DNA of 64,000 nucleotides from Planctomycetota bacterium (lineage in GTDB: Bacteria; Planctomycetota; UBA8742; UBA2392), in the NCBI GenBank assembly GCA_020849795.1, contig JADZFR010000050.1, positions 121,371 through 185,370 on the forward strand, read 5' to 3'. Position numbers and translations under genes: made by a program. Positions 18,264 to 27,522 of this stretch are shown in pieces. The notes below the pieces were generated by a model. It was not told the DNA's origin. It worked only from the letters and a program-made list of their open reading frames with translations, and did no database searches. Within the stretch, counting starts at the first letter, position 1. Each line of letters begins with the position of its first letter.

Positions 18264-19532
18264 ATGGATCGCGTGCTACCGATAGTCGCCGCAGCATTCG
18301 TCGGCATGATGGTCGGCGCGACCGCGGTCTGGCTGCTGATGGACACGAGCAGCGATCCCGGGCCGGCTGCTGCAACGAATGCAGCAGACAAACCTGCCCC
18401 GCAGGCCCCAAGTGATCCAGAGCCAGACCCCGTGCTGGAACGCGCGCTGGCCGACGCCAACGCCGCCGTGAACGCCAAGCGCGAAACAGACCGCGAGCTG
18501 GCCAAGGTACGGTCGGAGCGCGACAGCGCCGCCGCCGAGGTCACGCAACTCAAGCAGGAAGTTGAACGTCTGAAAGTCGAGGCAGCCAAACCCGCGCCTG
18601 CCCCAGCCGAACCAGACAAAACGGACCCCCCAAAGCCGAGCAGCGTCCCCATCGCCTTCGGCAAGTGGGCCGAGATGCCGGCAATCCGCGATGCCAACTG
18701 GGACGAAATCGGCGGCGCAGCCCGCGAAATGGTTCCGCTACTCAAGGAGCTGGCAGAAGCAATGGCCGCGGGCAAATCACCGCCGCCCGCCCTGATGCAG
18801 AAGATTGGTGAGCACAACCGCAAACTTGTCAATCACTACGCCAAGGTCATGGGCAGCCTGCCCACGCATGCCAGCTCTAACGGAGAGTTCACGCACCCGA
18901 TCAACCTGGCCAACATGCTGGCTACGCAGCTCAAGGGCGCGGGCAAACCTCTGTCTGACCAGCAGGTAAGCGAGCTCGTGAAGCTGGGCGACGAGTACGA
19001 CCGGCGCTGGGACGAGCTGCAGAAAGGCTACAACGAAGGCACGTTCAAGCTTCAGAAGAAGCTCGATGAGGCGGACCTGAAGGAATGGTTCAAGGCCGAG
19101 ATGCTGCGCGTATGCAGCGTCGAGCAGCGCATGATTGCAGTACCACCCGAAGTGGACGGAATTGTCGGCCTTGACCTGTACTCTTCGGGCCTGATCTTCC
19201 AGATGGCCATTGAGCACCTGACCGCCGCCGACCAGGAAGCACTCAAGAGCCGCATCAAGGCAGCCATCGCGGAGCCCACGGGCATAGACCCAGCGGTGCT
19301 GGACACCGCACAGTTCGTGTTTGATGATTGGCTGAACGGGCTGCAGGCGCAACTGGCGCCGCGCACCCGGTTGCAGCTTCAACTGTTTCGAACGACAGAG
19401 GTAATCCAGTCTGGCAAGGCGCAACTCAAGGCCTTCAAGGTGCTGCACAGCGACTATGCACTGGGCGACGAAGCCAAGGATGTACTGAAAGGCGCAGAGG
19501 CGGTGGTCCTGCCCCATGTCCTCACCGAGTAA
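18264..19532 (+). CDS. Membrane-anchored coiled-coil protein
   Basis: A 422-residue protein with a single N-terminal membrane segment (VLPIVAAAFVGMMVGATAVWLL), a Pro/Ala-rich linker, a coiled coil (about 60-112, RELAKVRSERDSAAAEVTQL), a second Pro-rich linker, and a 290-residue helical globular domain. No family is recognised. It begins 2 bases after the preceding lipoprotein gene, whose AAGGAGAC end supplies the ribosome site, so translational coupling is likely. The architecture (anchor, coil, helical head) parallels that lipoprotein. Confidence 0.75.
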   Translation: MDRVLPIVAAAFVGMMVGATAVWLLMDTSSDPGPAAATNAADKPAPQAPSDPEPDPVLERALADANAAVNAKRETDRELAKVRSERDSAAAEVTQLKQEVERLKVEAAKPAPAPAEPDKTDPPKPSSVPIAFGKWAEMPAIRDANWDEIGGAAREMVPLLKELAEAMAAGKSPPPALMQKIGEHNRKLVNHYAKVMGSLPTHASSNGEFTHPINLANMLATQLKGAGKPLSDQQVSELVKLGDEYDRRWDELQKGYNEGTFKLQKKLDEADLKEWFKAEMLRVCSVEQRMIAVPPEVDGIVGLDLYSSGLIFQMAIEHLTAADQEALKSRIKAAIAEPTGIDPAVLDTAQFVFDDWLNGLQAQLAPRTRLQLQLFRTTEVIQSGKAQLKAFKVLHSDYALGDEAKDVLKGAEAVVLPHVLTE

Positions 19533-19631
19533 GTGTGGCACGTCCCGCAGGTCAGCCACCAAGATGCAGAGCCCGACACGCCACTTGAGTCACGCCGCTC
19601 AACGGGCTAAACCACAATGCAGGAGACGCCC

Positions 19632-20396
19632 ATGACCACCGAACCATCCAAGCCCGCATCCGGAGACATCAGCGTTTCCGCCGCAAAACAGAAGGTTGCG
19701 GCGGTTGCCAAGCCGGTAGACCGGATTGTGATTCACCCGTTTCCAAAGGTCGTGCTGCTGTGGCCGGTGATGCTGATCAGCCTGCTGTTCTTCTTTCTGG
19801 GCGGCGGTGTCAGTGAAGCCGGCGAGTCGATAGTCGATCGCTCGGCACTGGGCTGGTGGTGGATCGTCGTCTTCTTCGTGAACCTGTTGGTGCACACGTT
19901 CGACTTCGGGCGCAACAACTTCATTGCGGCGCTGGCAGTGATGGGTGTGGGCCTGCTGGGCCTGTGGGTCTGGGACCTGCAGAGCGAGATCGCGGTGTAC
20001 GGGTCCATATACGACTTCTTCGCCCGCCAGGAACTGAACATGCACCCCAACTTTTACGCCATGATCGCGGGCGTGCTGGCGGTGCTGATGCTGATGGCAT
20101 TCGTGACCACGCGCTTCAACTACTGGGTGCTGGCGCCGAACCAGCTCACGCACAAGCACGGCATTCTCGGCGATGAGCGACACTACGCAACGCTGAACAT
20201 GGCCGTCGAAAAAGAGATTCCCGACGTCTTCGAGTTTCTGCTGTTCGGCAGTGGCCGCCTGATTTTCAAGCCCGGCGTCGGCTCAGAGCAGCACAAGGCG
20301 CTGGTCGTGGACAATGTCTTTCGCGTGAATCACCTTGAGAAGACAGTTCGTGAGTTCCTGGGCGTCATCAAGGTAGACGAAGACCGCACCCGATAG
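19632..20396 (+). CDS. Four-helix membrane protein with PH-like cytosolic domain
   Basis: A 254-residue integral membrane protein. I use the ATG at 19632, which has GGAG 8 bases upstream, rather than one 15 bases earlier. Membrane segments lie at about 40-60, 75-95, 98-115 and 140-160. The C-terminal part (FNYWVLAPNQLTHKHGILGDERHY onward) reads like the beta strands of a bacterial PH domain, as in YdbT-type proteins. It follows the two envelope coiled-coil genes. A terminator overlapping the end of the converging gene closes the unit. No specific function can be assigned. Confidence 0.7.
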   Translation: MTTEPSKPASGDISVSAAKQKVAAVAKPVDRIVIHPFPKVVLLWPVMLISLLFFFLGGGVSEAGESIVDRSALGWWWIVVFFVNLLVHTFDFGRNNFIAALAVMGVGLLGLWVWDLQSEIAVYGSIYDFFARQELNMHPNFYAMIAGVLAVLMLMAFVTTRFNYWVLAPNQLTHKHGILGDERHYATLNMAVEKEIPDVFEFLLFGSGRLIFKPGVGSEQHKALVVDNVFRVNHLEKTVREFLGVIKVDEDRTR

Positions 20397-20416
20397 CTGC
20401 GGGAAGTTGCGACACG

Positions 20417-21850
20417 TCAAACAGCCGGGGCGATCTGTCCCGGCTTTTGCTTGCCGCGCGCCGCCGCAATCGTCGCGACAAAGGCCGCGCAAGCCGCCGC
20501 CACCAGCAGCCAGCTTGCATACTCCTTTGGGGTGACGGTGCGCGGACGCAGGTTCACTTCTCCTCGTGGCTCAAACGGTGAGGCGTGGGCGGCGCGCTGA
20601 GAGGGCAGTTCGCCGGACGCCGTCAGTCGCGCGCGCTGCGAGGGGCGCTCGCCGCTGACCACACCAATCGCATTGTCCAGCAACAACGCGGCATCGACAA
20701 TCGGCGCGTCGCTGAACGGGTCGCCCGCAAACACCAGCACCTGCGCGTTCTCGTCCAGTTGCACGTAGTCCCCCACCCGCTCTTCACCGCGCAGGGCTGA
20801 AACCAGCGGCCGGCGTCCGCTTTCCTTGTCCAGCAACCGGCCGGCAACCGACCACTCAAACGCTGCCAGAGGCAGGTCAGCGAACAACGCATGCCCGGCG
20901 TCGTAGCTGACCTCTGTGCCATCCAGGTTGGCGCTCGAGCCTGCATTCAGGCGGATCGCGCGACTCTGGTCGTCGGCGCCAAGCCACAGGTCTGGCGGCT
21001 GGCCCGCCGCTGCATCGGCACGCAAGGCCGCGTACAGCGCCCGGTGTTGTGCCGTTACCCATGCCGCGCCTATGCCGACGACATAAGGCCTGCGCGCCAG
21101 TGTGACACGACTGTTGTGGCGATCCTCAATCGTCGCCAGTTCAGCGCTGGGCACATATCGAAACAGCAGGTCGGCACCGGCCTCTGACCGGCTCTCGAGC
21201 TTGAGCCCCTCCACAATCGGGTCCGCGCCGCGCGTGGCCCTGGCCTGCACTGTTTCGCCTTGCAGCGTCACCTGGTACAGCAAACCCGCGCGCTGTGCCA
21301 GCGCGCGCGGCAGCACGCGGCCCATACGTTCGGCGCCTGTGTGCGGCTGGCACAGCAACAGCACGCGCGCGTCCGCATGCCGGGTGCGGGTTTCGAATTG
21401 CGCCAGTTCTGTTTCGATGGTGCCTGGGGCAAGCATCACCATGTCGTCAGGCATCCCGGCGATGCGCGTTGTCGAGGCGCTGTACAGTTCAAGCGCGGCA
21501 TCCGGCACAACGTCTCGTGCTCGCGCAAGGGCCTCTGCCAGATCCGGCTCATGCCCGCCCGCGCCCAGCCGCTCGACAAACACTGCGACGCGCACGTCTA
21601 CCGTGGCGGCATGCACCGCCGGCCGCGACGCGCCCAGCGCCCCCAGAATCGCCGCCGCCAGTGCAGACCAGAACAGCAGCTCAAGCCGCCGCCGACTGCG
21701 CGTCGCCGACTGTGCGGCAAGGGCCACACGCCGCCACAGCAGCAGGGTGCCGACCTCCAGTTGTCGAGGTTCACGGCGCTGCAAAGCCAGCCACAGCAGC
21801 ACGGGGGCAGCCGCAAGCAGCAACAGTGCCGGCAAGGCAAGGAAGCTCAC
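20417..21850 (-). CDS. BatA-like membrane protein with degenerate von Willebrand domain
   Basis: A 477-residue membrane protein. The first 80 residues match the BatA/aerotolerance N-terminal pattern: two membrane helices around a P-x-x-L-W-L-A-L and LLLWRRV motif. The next domain (VDVRVAVFVERLG onward) sits where Bat proteins have a von Willebrand A domain but lacks the DxSxS metal site. A long beta-rich region and a C-terminal membrane helix (SWLLVAAACAAFVATIAAA) follow. Its start overlaps the end of the DUF58 gene by 4 bases (ATGA), so the two are translationally coupled. A MoxR ATPase, the usual third partner, is not adjacent. Confidence 0.75.
   Translation of the reverse strand: MSFLALPALLLLAAAPVLLWLALQRREPRQLEVGTLLLWRRVALAAQSATRSRRRLELLFWSALAAAILGALGASRPAVHAATVDVRVAVFVERLGAGGHEPDLAEALARARDVVPDAALELYSASTTRIAGMPDDMVMLAPGTIETELAQFETRTRHADARVLLLCQPHTGAERMGRVLPRALAQRAGLLYQVTLQGETVQARATRGADPIVEGLKLESRSEAGADLLFRYVPSAELATIEDRHNSRVTLARRPYVVGIGAAWVTAQHRALYAALRADAAAGQPPDLWLGADDQSRAIRLNAGSSANLDGTEVSYDAGHALFADLPLAAFEWSVAGRLLDKESGRRPLVSALRGEERVGDYVQLDENAQVLVFAGDPFSDAPIVDAALLLDNAIGVVSGERPSQRARLTASGELPSQRAAHASPFEPRGEVNLRPRTVTPKEYASWLLVAAACAAFVATIAAARGKQKPGQIAPAV
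20423..20448 (+). terminator. Terminator of the PH-like membrane protein gene, inside the converging gene
   Basis: AGCCGGG (20423-20429) pairs with CCCGGCT (20439-20445) and is followed by TTTT on the plus strand, 27 bases after the stop codon at 20396. It overlaps the last codons of the converging BatA-like gene. Confidence 0.65.
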
Positions 21851-22704
21851 AGGGCGGCTCCGGCCGGGATCAGCTTGCCTAGCATGAGCTCGCGAAGGTC
21901 GGCCGCGCTGTCCGTCACGGCAAAGGCCCAGCCGTGGCGAAGGGCAATCGTCTCCAGCGCCTCGATGTGCTTCGTCATCTCGGCGCGGTATGCGCTGATG
22001 GTGGACGCGTCAAGGCTTATGCCCAGCGTCTCGCCTTCCTCCAGTCCCAGCAGGTTCGCGTCGCCTGACGCTGTCGGGTCAAGTTCGTCGGGTGCCAGCA
22101 CTTGCACCAGCGTCACGGCGCAGCGCTTCTCGGAAAGTGCCTGTAGCGGCGCCAGGTTCTCCAGCGGCTCCAGCGCATCCGTTACTACAACCAGGTTCGC
22201 GGGAGGCTTGCGCGCAGCCAGCGCCGTCGCACCCTGTGCCAGCGTGGCGGCGCCCGTGAACTCAAGCACCGTCAGTTGCTCGAGCAGCCTTGAAAAGCGC
22301 GCCGCGCCCTCGACCATCACGCCGCCGGCAAGGCCGGCGCTTCCGCCGCGGCGCAGGGCAAGAAACCCGAATGCCGCCGCTACACGTCGTGCCAGCACAT
22401 GCTTTGGGGGCTCACCTACCGACATCGACCTTGACGTGTCAACCAGAAGTGTCAGGGCCTCCGTGTGTTCGGGCTCGAACTCGCGCAAGAACAGCTTTCC
22501 CAGCCGGCCGTAGGCATTCCAGTCAAGCCGCCGCAAGTCATCACCCCGAGCATAGGGGCGGTGGCCCTTGAACTCGGATTGCCCCTGGGCGCGGCCGCGC
22601 GTCATGCCCTCGCCCACCGAGCCGCGAAGGCGCGACAACGCAGCCTCCAGTGCCTCAAGCTGGCGCAGGAATGCGGGCGGGAACAGGGTTTCTTGGTTCG
22701 CCAT
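21847..22704 (-). CDS. DUF58-domain protein (MoxR-associated type)
   Basis: A 285-residue soluble protein. The DUF58 signature is clear: GQSEFKGHRPYARGDDLRRLDW (about 42-63), FLREFEPEHTEALTLLVDTSRSM (about 75-97), then a von Willebrand-like fold that keeps DTSRSM as a DxSxS metal-binding motif. Proteins of this family usually work with MoxR AAA ATPases and Bat-type membrane proteins in folding or assembly of envelope or metal-cofactor proteins. The start is the ATG at 22704; a TTG 9 bases upstream in the same frame lies too close to the GGAA site. It overlaps the BatA-like gene downstream. Confidence 0.88.
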   Translation of the reverse strand: MANQETLFPPAFLRQLEALEAALSRLRGSVGEGMTRGRAQGQSEFKGHRPYARGDDLRRLDWNAYGRLGKLFLREFEPEHTEALTLLVDTSRSMSVGEPPKHVLARRVAAAFGFLALRRGGSAGLAGGVMVEGAARFSRLLEQLTVLEFTGAATLAQGATALAARKPPANLVVVTDALEPLENLAPLQALSEKRCAVTLVQVLAPDELDPTASGDANLLGLEEGETLGISLDASTISAYRAEMTKHIEALETIALRHGWAFAVTDSAADLRELMLGKLIPAGAAL

Positions 22705-22779
22705 CGAATACAAGTTCCGCGATGCACGGTTTTCTGATCGGGCTTTCCGGGTTTCAGGCCTCGGCGCGGTACCAGCCGG

Positions 22780-24447
22780 CTACTTGCGAAGCCTCCGGTC
22801 GTGGCGCCAGATGTCCCAGACCAGCGCGGCCCCGCCGGCAACTGCCATCGTAAACAACAGAATCGCGAGGCCGGGATAGCCAAAGATCGTGAACTTCGTC
22901 TTGATGTTCATCAGCATCGCGGCACCCATGATCAGCGCCCCGACCACCAGCCCCTGCGCAATCCGGTTTGCCACCTTCTGGAAGCCCTGCACAAGCTCGG
23001 CTTCATTGAAGCTGTGCACTTTGAACTCCAGGCGGTTGTCCGCCAGGCGGTCCATGATCTTGTTCACGCGGTTCGGCAGCTCGTTGGCGAACTCGCCGAC
23101 CTCAAGCAGGCGCGCCAGTGCCGCGGCGGGCGACACCTTCTGGCGCATCATCTTGAACACCAGCGGTATGGATTGCTCACGAATGGTGCGGTACGGGTCA
23201 AACTCCGGCGCCAGGGCGCGACCCAACTCGTCCAGGCTCATCAGTGCCTTGCCCAGCATGGTCAGTTCACCGGGGGGCCGCATGCCCGCGTTGCCCGCTG
23301 AACGCGCAAGCTCAATGATCACGCGACCAAGCTGGATGTCGCCGACAGTCTGGCCCTGGTAAGCATTCACTTGTGACTTGACCGCAGCCCGAAACGCAGG
23401 CTCGTCGAATTCTGAACCCGGCTGCCCGATCTTGACCGCCAGATCGGCAGCGGCGTCGGGCCGGCCCTCACCCAGCGCGATCAGAAGGCGCAGCAGGTGT
23501 TCACGCATCTGCGCCGTAATGCGCCCGACCATGCCCAGGTCGATCAGCGCAAGCCGGTTGCCGATGGTCAACAGAACGTTGCCGGGGTGCGGGTCGGCGT
23601 GAAAAAATCCGTCGATGCAGATCTGCTTCATGTACGCCTTCTGCAGCGTATCGGCCAGGTGCACGCCGTTGATTTGCGCGCGGCGGGCGTTGTCGATATC
23701 GGTGATCTTGATGCCGTCCACGAACTCCATGGTCAGGACGCGGGCCGTCGTGAACTCTGCCACCGGAAGCGGCACCATGATGTCCGGGAACTCCTCAAGG
23801 TTGGCCGCCAGCGTGGACAGGTTGTCGGCCTCGGTCCCGTAATCGAGCTCGCGCATCAGTGTGCGCCGCAGGTCTTCGACAATGGATTTGACCCGGTAGC
23901 GCCGCGCATGCTCGCTCACGCCTTCCATCACGCTTGCCACTTCGTCCAGCACGTCCAGGTCGTCGGCCAGCTTGGCGCGAATACCGGGGCGCTGCACTTT
24001 GACCGCAACAACTGCGCCACTCTGCAATGTGGCCTTGTGAACCTGGCCCAGCGACGCGCTGGCAATAGGCGTGGGCTCAAACGTCAAGAACACCCGCGAC
24101 AGGCTGGTACCAAACTCTTCCAGCACAACCTGCTCAATCTCGGCGTAGGGCACTGGCCCGACGCGGTCCTGCAACGTGCTGAGCGCAGTGATGTACTCCG
24201 GCGCAAGCAGGTCGCCGCGCGTGCTCAGCACCTGCCCAAGCTTCACGAATGTGGGGCCCAGAGCTTCAAGCTCGGCGACAAACTCTGCCGGCTTGGGGTG
24301 CGCCTTCTGCGTCAGCTTGCCCAGGTCTGCGCCCAGCAACTCCTCAAGGCCGCTGCTGCGGACCAGCTCGCTGAACCCGAAACGCAGCAGCAACGACGCA
24401 ATCTGCCGATAGCGATTCAGATGTTGAGGTTTGAGCGAAATCTTCAT
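22780..24447 (-). CDS. ABC1/UbiB-family atypical kinase
   Basis: A 555-residue protein of the UbiB/COQ8/ABC1 family, linked to quinone biosynthesis or lipid homeostasis; the biochemical role is ATPase or kinase-like. Seen: the family-specific KxGQ motif in TFVKLGQVLSTRGDLL, the Ala-rich loop ASASLGQVHKA in place of a glycine loop, VAVKVQRPG, ELDYGTEADN, FHADPHPGN (catalytic loop) and LIDLGMVG (DFG equivalent). Two C-terminal membrane helices come last (about 495-545, GLVVGALIMGAAML and LAILLFTMAVAGGAAL). The chosen ATG at 24447 gives MKISLKPQHLNRYRQ, the usual family start. No ubi or men genes lie nearby. Confidence 0.92.
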   Translation of the reverse strand: MKISLKPQHLNRYRQIASLLLRFGFSELVRSSGLEELLGADLGKLTQKAHPKPAEFVAELEALGPTFVKLGQVLSTRGDLLAPEYITALSTLQDRVGPVPYAEIEQVVLEEFGTSLSRVFLTFEPTPIASASLGQVHKATLQSGAVVAVKVQRPGIRAKLADDLDVLDEVASVMEGVSEHARRYRVKSIVEDLRRTLMRELDYGTEADNLSTLAANLEEFPDIMVPLPVAEFTTARVLTMEFVDGIKITDIDNARRAQINGVHLADTLQKAYMKQICIDGFFHADPHPGNVLLTIGNRLALIDLGMVGRITAQMREHLLRLLIALGEGRPDAAADLAVKIGQPGSEFDEPAFRAAVKSQVNAYQGQTVGDIQLGRVIIELARSAGNAGMRPPGELTMLGKALMSLDELGRALAPEFDPYRTIREQSIPLVFKMMRQKVSPAAALARLLEVGEFANELPNRVNKIMDRLADNRLEFKVHSFNEAELVQGFQKVANRIAQGLVVGALIMGAAMLMNIKTKFTIFGYPGLAILLFTMAVAGGAALVWDIWRHDRRLRK

Positions 24448-24462
24448 TGGTTCCCAAGTGTA
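24448..24462 (-). promoter_or_regulatory. -10-like element before the UbiB-family gene
   Basis: TACACT (24457-24462, minus strand; overlaps TATACA) ends 9 bases before the ATG. A short leader or leaderless transcript is likely. Confidence 0.4.
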
Positions 24463-24616
24463 TACCGCAACCGCCAACCGCGTACACCATCACCCATGGC
24501 AACGGGGCAAATCACCAGCAGGTTTGGAGGCCAAGGGAGGGACCGGTCAGCGGCGCCAGAATCGGGGAATCGGATGAAAACGCGCGGGCGTCTTCGGCAA
24601 TCACAGCCATCCCTGA

Positions 24617-24631
24617 TAGACTGGAACGCCC
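24617..24631 (+). promoter_or_regulatory. -10-like element before the PSD-type gene
   Basis: TAGACT (24617-24622) ends 9 bases before the ATG at 24632. The rest of the 184-base divergent gap (24448-24631) shows no gene. Confidence 0.4.
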
Positions 24632-26443
24632 ATGGCACGCTTATGCCTGATGCTGGGTTTGCTCACCGCGGCTTGTGTCGCGGGTGTCCTGCTATCTTCG
24701 CCCGCCCTAGCTGACAAACCGGACTCAAAGATTGACGACACGCTCGTCCTGGCAAAAGCGATTGACATCCAGGTCGCACGAGTGTGGGAGCGCGACAAGC
24801 TGGCCCCGGCTGGCAAGAGCAGCGATGCCGAATTTCTGCGCCGCGTCTATCTTGACGTTGTCGGTGAGCCGCCGACTCGCGCCGAAGCCGAGGCGTTTCT
24901 GGAAAGCGTGGCCGCCGACAAGCGCGCACGCCTGATCAATACCCTGCTCGGCGACCCCCGTTTCGGCGAGCACCTTGCCGACCGTTGGATGCCGGTGTTT
25001 CGCGAGCGCGGCACAGACGAGCTGGGCGAGCTCAGCGTCTCCGCCAATGACATCCTCGCGTCGTGGCTTGCCGGGCAATTCAATGCAGGCGCCGGGTTTG
25101 ATGCCATCGCCCGCGCCATGATCACCGTCGATGGCCCGATCAGCGCCAACCCGGCCGCGGCCTACTACGGGCTGGCCGGTTTTCCGGTGCGCACCGCCGA
25201 CGCTGCCGGGGTGACCAGCAAGCACTTCTCGGGCGTGCAGGTGCAGTGCGCCGAGTGCCACGACCACCCCTATGAGCCCGCCTGGACGCAGAAGCAATTC
25301 CAGAGCGTTGCGGCGTTCTTTGCGCCCCTCGAAGTGCAAGCCGACTTCTACACACAGCCGATTGACCCGCGTATCGAGATCAAGGATGTGCCGCTGGCCG
25401 AGCATCTTGAGGCGTACCTGAAGACGCTCAAGGAAGACATTCCGGCTGAGTACCGCGGCCGGGTTGAAGACCTGCTGAAATACAACGTGCCAGCACTACC
25501 GGGCGACAAGGCGATCAAGACACGTGACCCAAAAGTGTGGCGGCGCATCTATGCCGACTGGCTGCTCAGCGCCAAGCACCCGACCACGGCGCGCTACCTG
25601 GTCAATCGGCACTGGAGTTTTCTGTTCGGCATCGGGTTGCTGAACCCGGTGGACGACTTCAACAGCCTGAACGAAGCCAGCCATCCGGCGCTGCTGGACG
25701 CGCTGGCCGCCGACTTTGTGGCGCACGGGTTTGACGTCAAGCGGCTCTACCGCGCGATCCTGAACACGCGCGTGTACCAGTTGTCGAGCGCGGGCGGCCC
25801 TGCCAAGGCCGAGTTGTGGCACTTTGCGGCGGCACCGGTGCGACAGCTTACGCCTGAGCAGATGTTCGGCGCGCTATTCAGCCTTGAAGACGGCGAAGCC
25901 TACCTGAAGAGCTTTGCGCGCCAGTATCCCAGCGCCTATCACCGCCTGAAGCAGTTTGCCGCCATTCGCGAAATGCAGAAAAAGAACGGGCAGGAACCCG
26001 AGGGCAACGTCAACTTCAACATGGAGCTGCTGCAAATCTACACCGACCGGCTCGACGGCATGCGCTTGAAGTGGCGGCTGCGGCGCGCGCTGTCTGCCCA
26101 GTACAATGCCATGGCACAGAACGACGAAATGACCATGAGCGAGGGCTTTTCGCTGTCGATCGACCAGGCGCTGCTCGTGCTGAATGGTGACGTGACGCGG
26201 CGCCTGAGCGGCAGCACCAACGGTTCGCTGGTGTATGCCGTGATGCGCGACAGCAAGGAAACGCCCGCCCGCGTAAACGCCATGTACCTGTCGGTGTTGT
26301 CACGCGCGCCGGAAGCAGTCGAAGCTGCCCGCGCGGCAGCCCACATCAAGACATGCGTCGATGCCGGCGAAACCGAACAGTCGGCCTACGAAGACCTGTT
26401 CTACGCGCTCATCAGCACGACCGAGTTCGCAACGAATCACTAA
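24632..26443 (+). CDS. PSD-type secreted protein with DUF1549 and DUF1553 domains
   Basis: A 603-residue exported protein of the large family typical of Planctomycetota and Verrucomicrobiota. Signal peptide at 1-27 (ending SSPALA-D). DUF1549 covers about 35-260 (FLRRVYLDVVGEPPTRAEAEAFL, then VQCAECHDHPYEPAWTQ). A DUF1553-like part spans about 295-600 (TARYLVNRHWSFLFGIGLLNPVDDF, HGFDVKRLYRAILNTRVYQLS). CAECH is a CxxCH motif, conserved in the family, which could bind haem or metal. Relatives normally sit beside a DUF1501 gene; here none is present. The role is unproven; links to polysaccharide or sulfated-polymer use are suggested for the family. Confidence 0.9.
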   Translation: MARLCLMLGLLTAACVAGVLLSSPALADKPDSKIDDTLVLAKAIDIQVARVWERDKLAPAGKSSDAEFLRRVYLDVVGEPPTRAEAEAFLESVAADKRARLINTLLGDPRFGEHLADRWMPVFRERGTDELGELSVSANDILASWLAGQFNAGAGFDAIARAMITVDGPISANPAAAYYGLAGFPVRTADAAGVTSKHFSGVQVQCAECHDHPYEPAWTQKQFQSVAAFFAPLEVQADFYTQPIDPRIEIKDVPLAEHLEAYLKTLKEDIPAEYRGRVEDLLKYNVPALPGDKAIKTRDPKVWRRIYADWLLSAKHPTTARYLVNRHWSFLFGIGLLNPVDDFNSLNEASHPALLDALAADFVAHGFDVKRLYRAILNTRVYQLSSAGGPAKAELWHFAAAPVRQLTPEQMFGALFSLEDGEAYLKSFARQYPSAYHRLKQFAAIREMQKKNGQEPEGNVNFNMELLQIYTDRLDGMRLKWRLRRALSAQYNAMAQNDEMTMSEGFSLSIDQALLVLNGDVTRRLSGSTNGSLVYAVMRDSKETPARVNAMYLSVLSRAPEAVEAARAAAHIKTCVDAGETEQSAYEDLFYALISTTEFATNH

Positions 26444-26454
26444 TCGCGGGCGCT

Positions 26455-27498
26455 CTATGGCGCAACGGTGGCTGCTTGCGGCGGTGCCGGCTGGGCCGTG
26501 GCATCGCCCTCGAAGTCCAGGAAGTGCAACTGCGGAATGATCTCTTTCAACGCCTTTTCGATGCGGTCGGTTTCGAGGGCAATGGCTTCGCTGATGCGCT
26601 CGCCAAAGTCGGCGGCGAACTGCTTCGCGGCGTCGTCGCTGTCCAGCGAGGCCCGACGCTCGTTCACCCATGACGCGAGCTGTTCGCCGAACCAGCGGCC
26701 ATTCCAGTCAATCTCGGCTTTCAGCTTGTAGCTGTCCGCGCCCAGCACGCGACTCTGGATTGCCCGTACGCACTCGACACTCGGCTGCGCGTTCAGGAAT
26801 GCCAGCGCCGCCTCCTGCGCCTCTTTAGGGATGCTGCGCCCCAGGATCAGGCTGCGGTTCTGGTAGCCAAGCCAGATGGCGACAAAGCCCAGCAGTCCTC
26901 CGATGACAATACTGCCGATCGCATCCGGCACGTGGCTTCGCGTCATCGCCGACACGCCGATGCACCCCACGGCAATGACTACGCCGCCGCATGCGATGCC
27001 GTCTTCCAGCAACACAGCCGAGATTGTGGGGTCAGTAGTGGTCTTCAGGAATCTCATAAAGGGCACGTCGCCGCGCGTCTTGTTGATTGCCTGGATGGCC
27101 TTGAACAACACGTACCCGTTCATCACAAAGCTGATGCCCAGAATGACGAACAGCCACCAGCGAATGTCCAGCGGGTGTGGGTGGAGCAGAGAGCTGATGC
27201 CATGGTACACCGTGACGCCGCACCCAAGCACAAAGATGCCGACCGCGGACAGCAGCGCGAACAGAAAACGTTCGCCGCCGTAGCCATAGGTGAACATGGC
27301 GTCGGGCGCCTTTTCGCTGCGCTTGATGCCCAGGTACAGCAGGCCCTGGTTGGCGGTATCCGCCAGCGTGTGCATGGCCTCGCTGAACATCGAGCCTGAG
27401 CCGGAAAAGGCAAAGGCCGTGAACTTGAGCACGGTCAGGCCCGCGTTGCAGATCAACGCGGCGAACACCGCACCCTTGGAACCGGAGTCAGCGGACAT
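26455..27498 (-). CDS. Cation diffusion facilitator (CDF), ZnT9-like
   Basis: A 347-residue inner-membrane protein of the CDF family, which exports Zn2+ or related divalent metals in exchange for protons. About six membrane helices occupy residues 10-220. The metal site pattern HTLAD (helix 2, residues 43-47) and the FTYGYGGERFLFAL segment resemble the SLC30A9 (ZnT9)-type branch; helix 5 shows LEDGIACGG. The cytosolic C-terminal domain (about 225-325) is longer than usual, with a charged helical and Ala/Pro-rich tail. TAGATT ends 7 bases before the ATG. It converges with the PSD-type gene. Confidence 0.88.
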   Translation of the reverse strand: MSADSGSKGAVFAALICNAGLTVLKFTAFAFSGSGSMFSEAMHTLADTANQGLLYLGIKRSEKAPDAMFTYGYGGERFLFALLSAVGIFVLGCGVTVYHGISSLLHPHPLDIRWWLFVILGISFVMNGYVLFKAIQAINKTRGDVPFMRFLKTTTDPTISAVLLEDGIACGGVVIAVGCIGVSAMTRSHVPDAIGSIVIGGLLGFVAIWLGYQNRSLILGRSIPKEAQEAALAFLNAQPSVECVRAIQSRVLGADSYKLKAEIDWNGRWFGEQLASWVNERRASLDSDDAAKQFAADFGERISEAIALETDRIEKALKEIIPQLHFLDFEGDATAQPAPPQAATVAP

Positions 27499-27511
27499 TG
27501 GCTGGAATCTA
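27499..27511 (-). promoter_or_regulatory. -10-like element before the CDF gene
   Basis: TAGATT (27506-27511, minus strand) ends 7 bases before the ATG at 27498; no Shine-Dalgarno sequence is seen. Confidence 0.45.
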
Positions 27512-27522
27512 GTTCAGACGCA

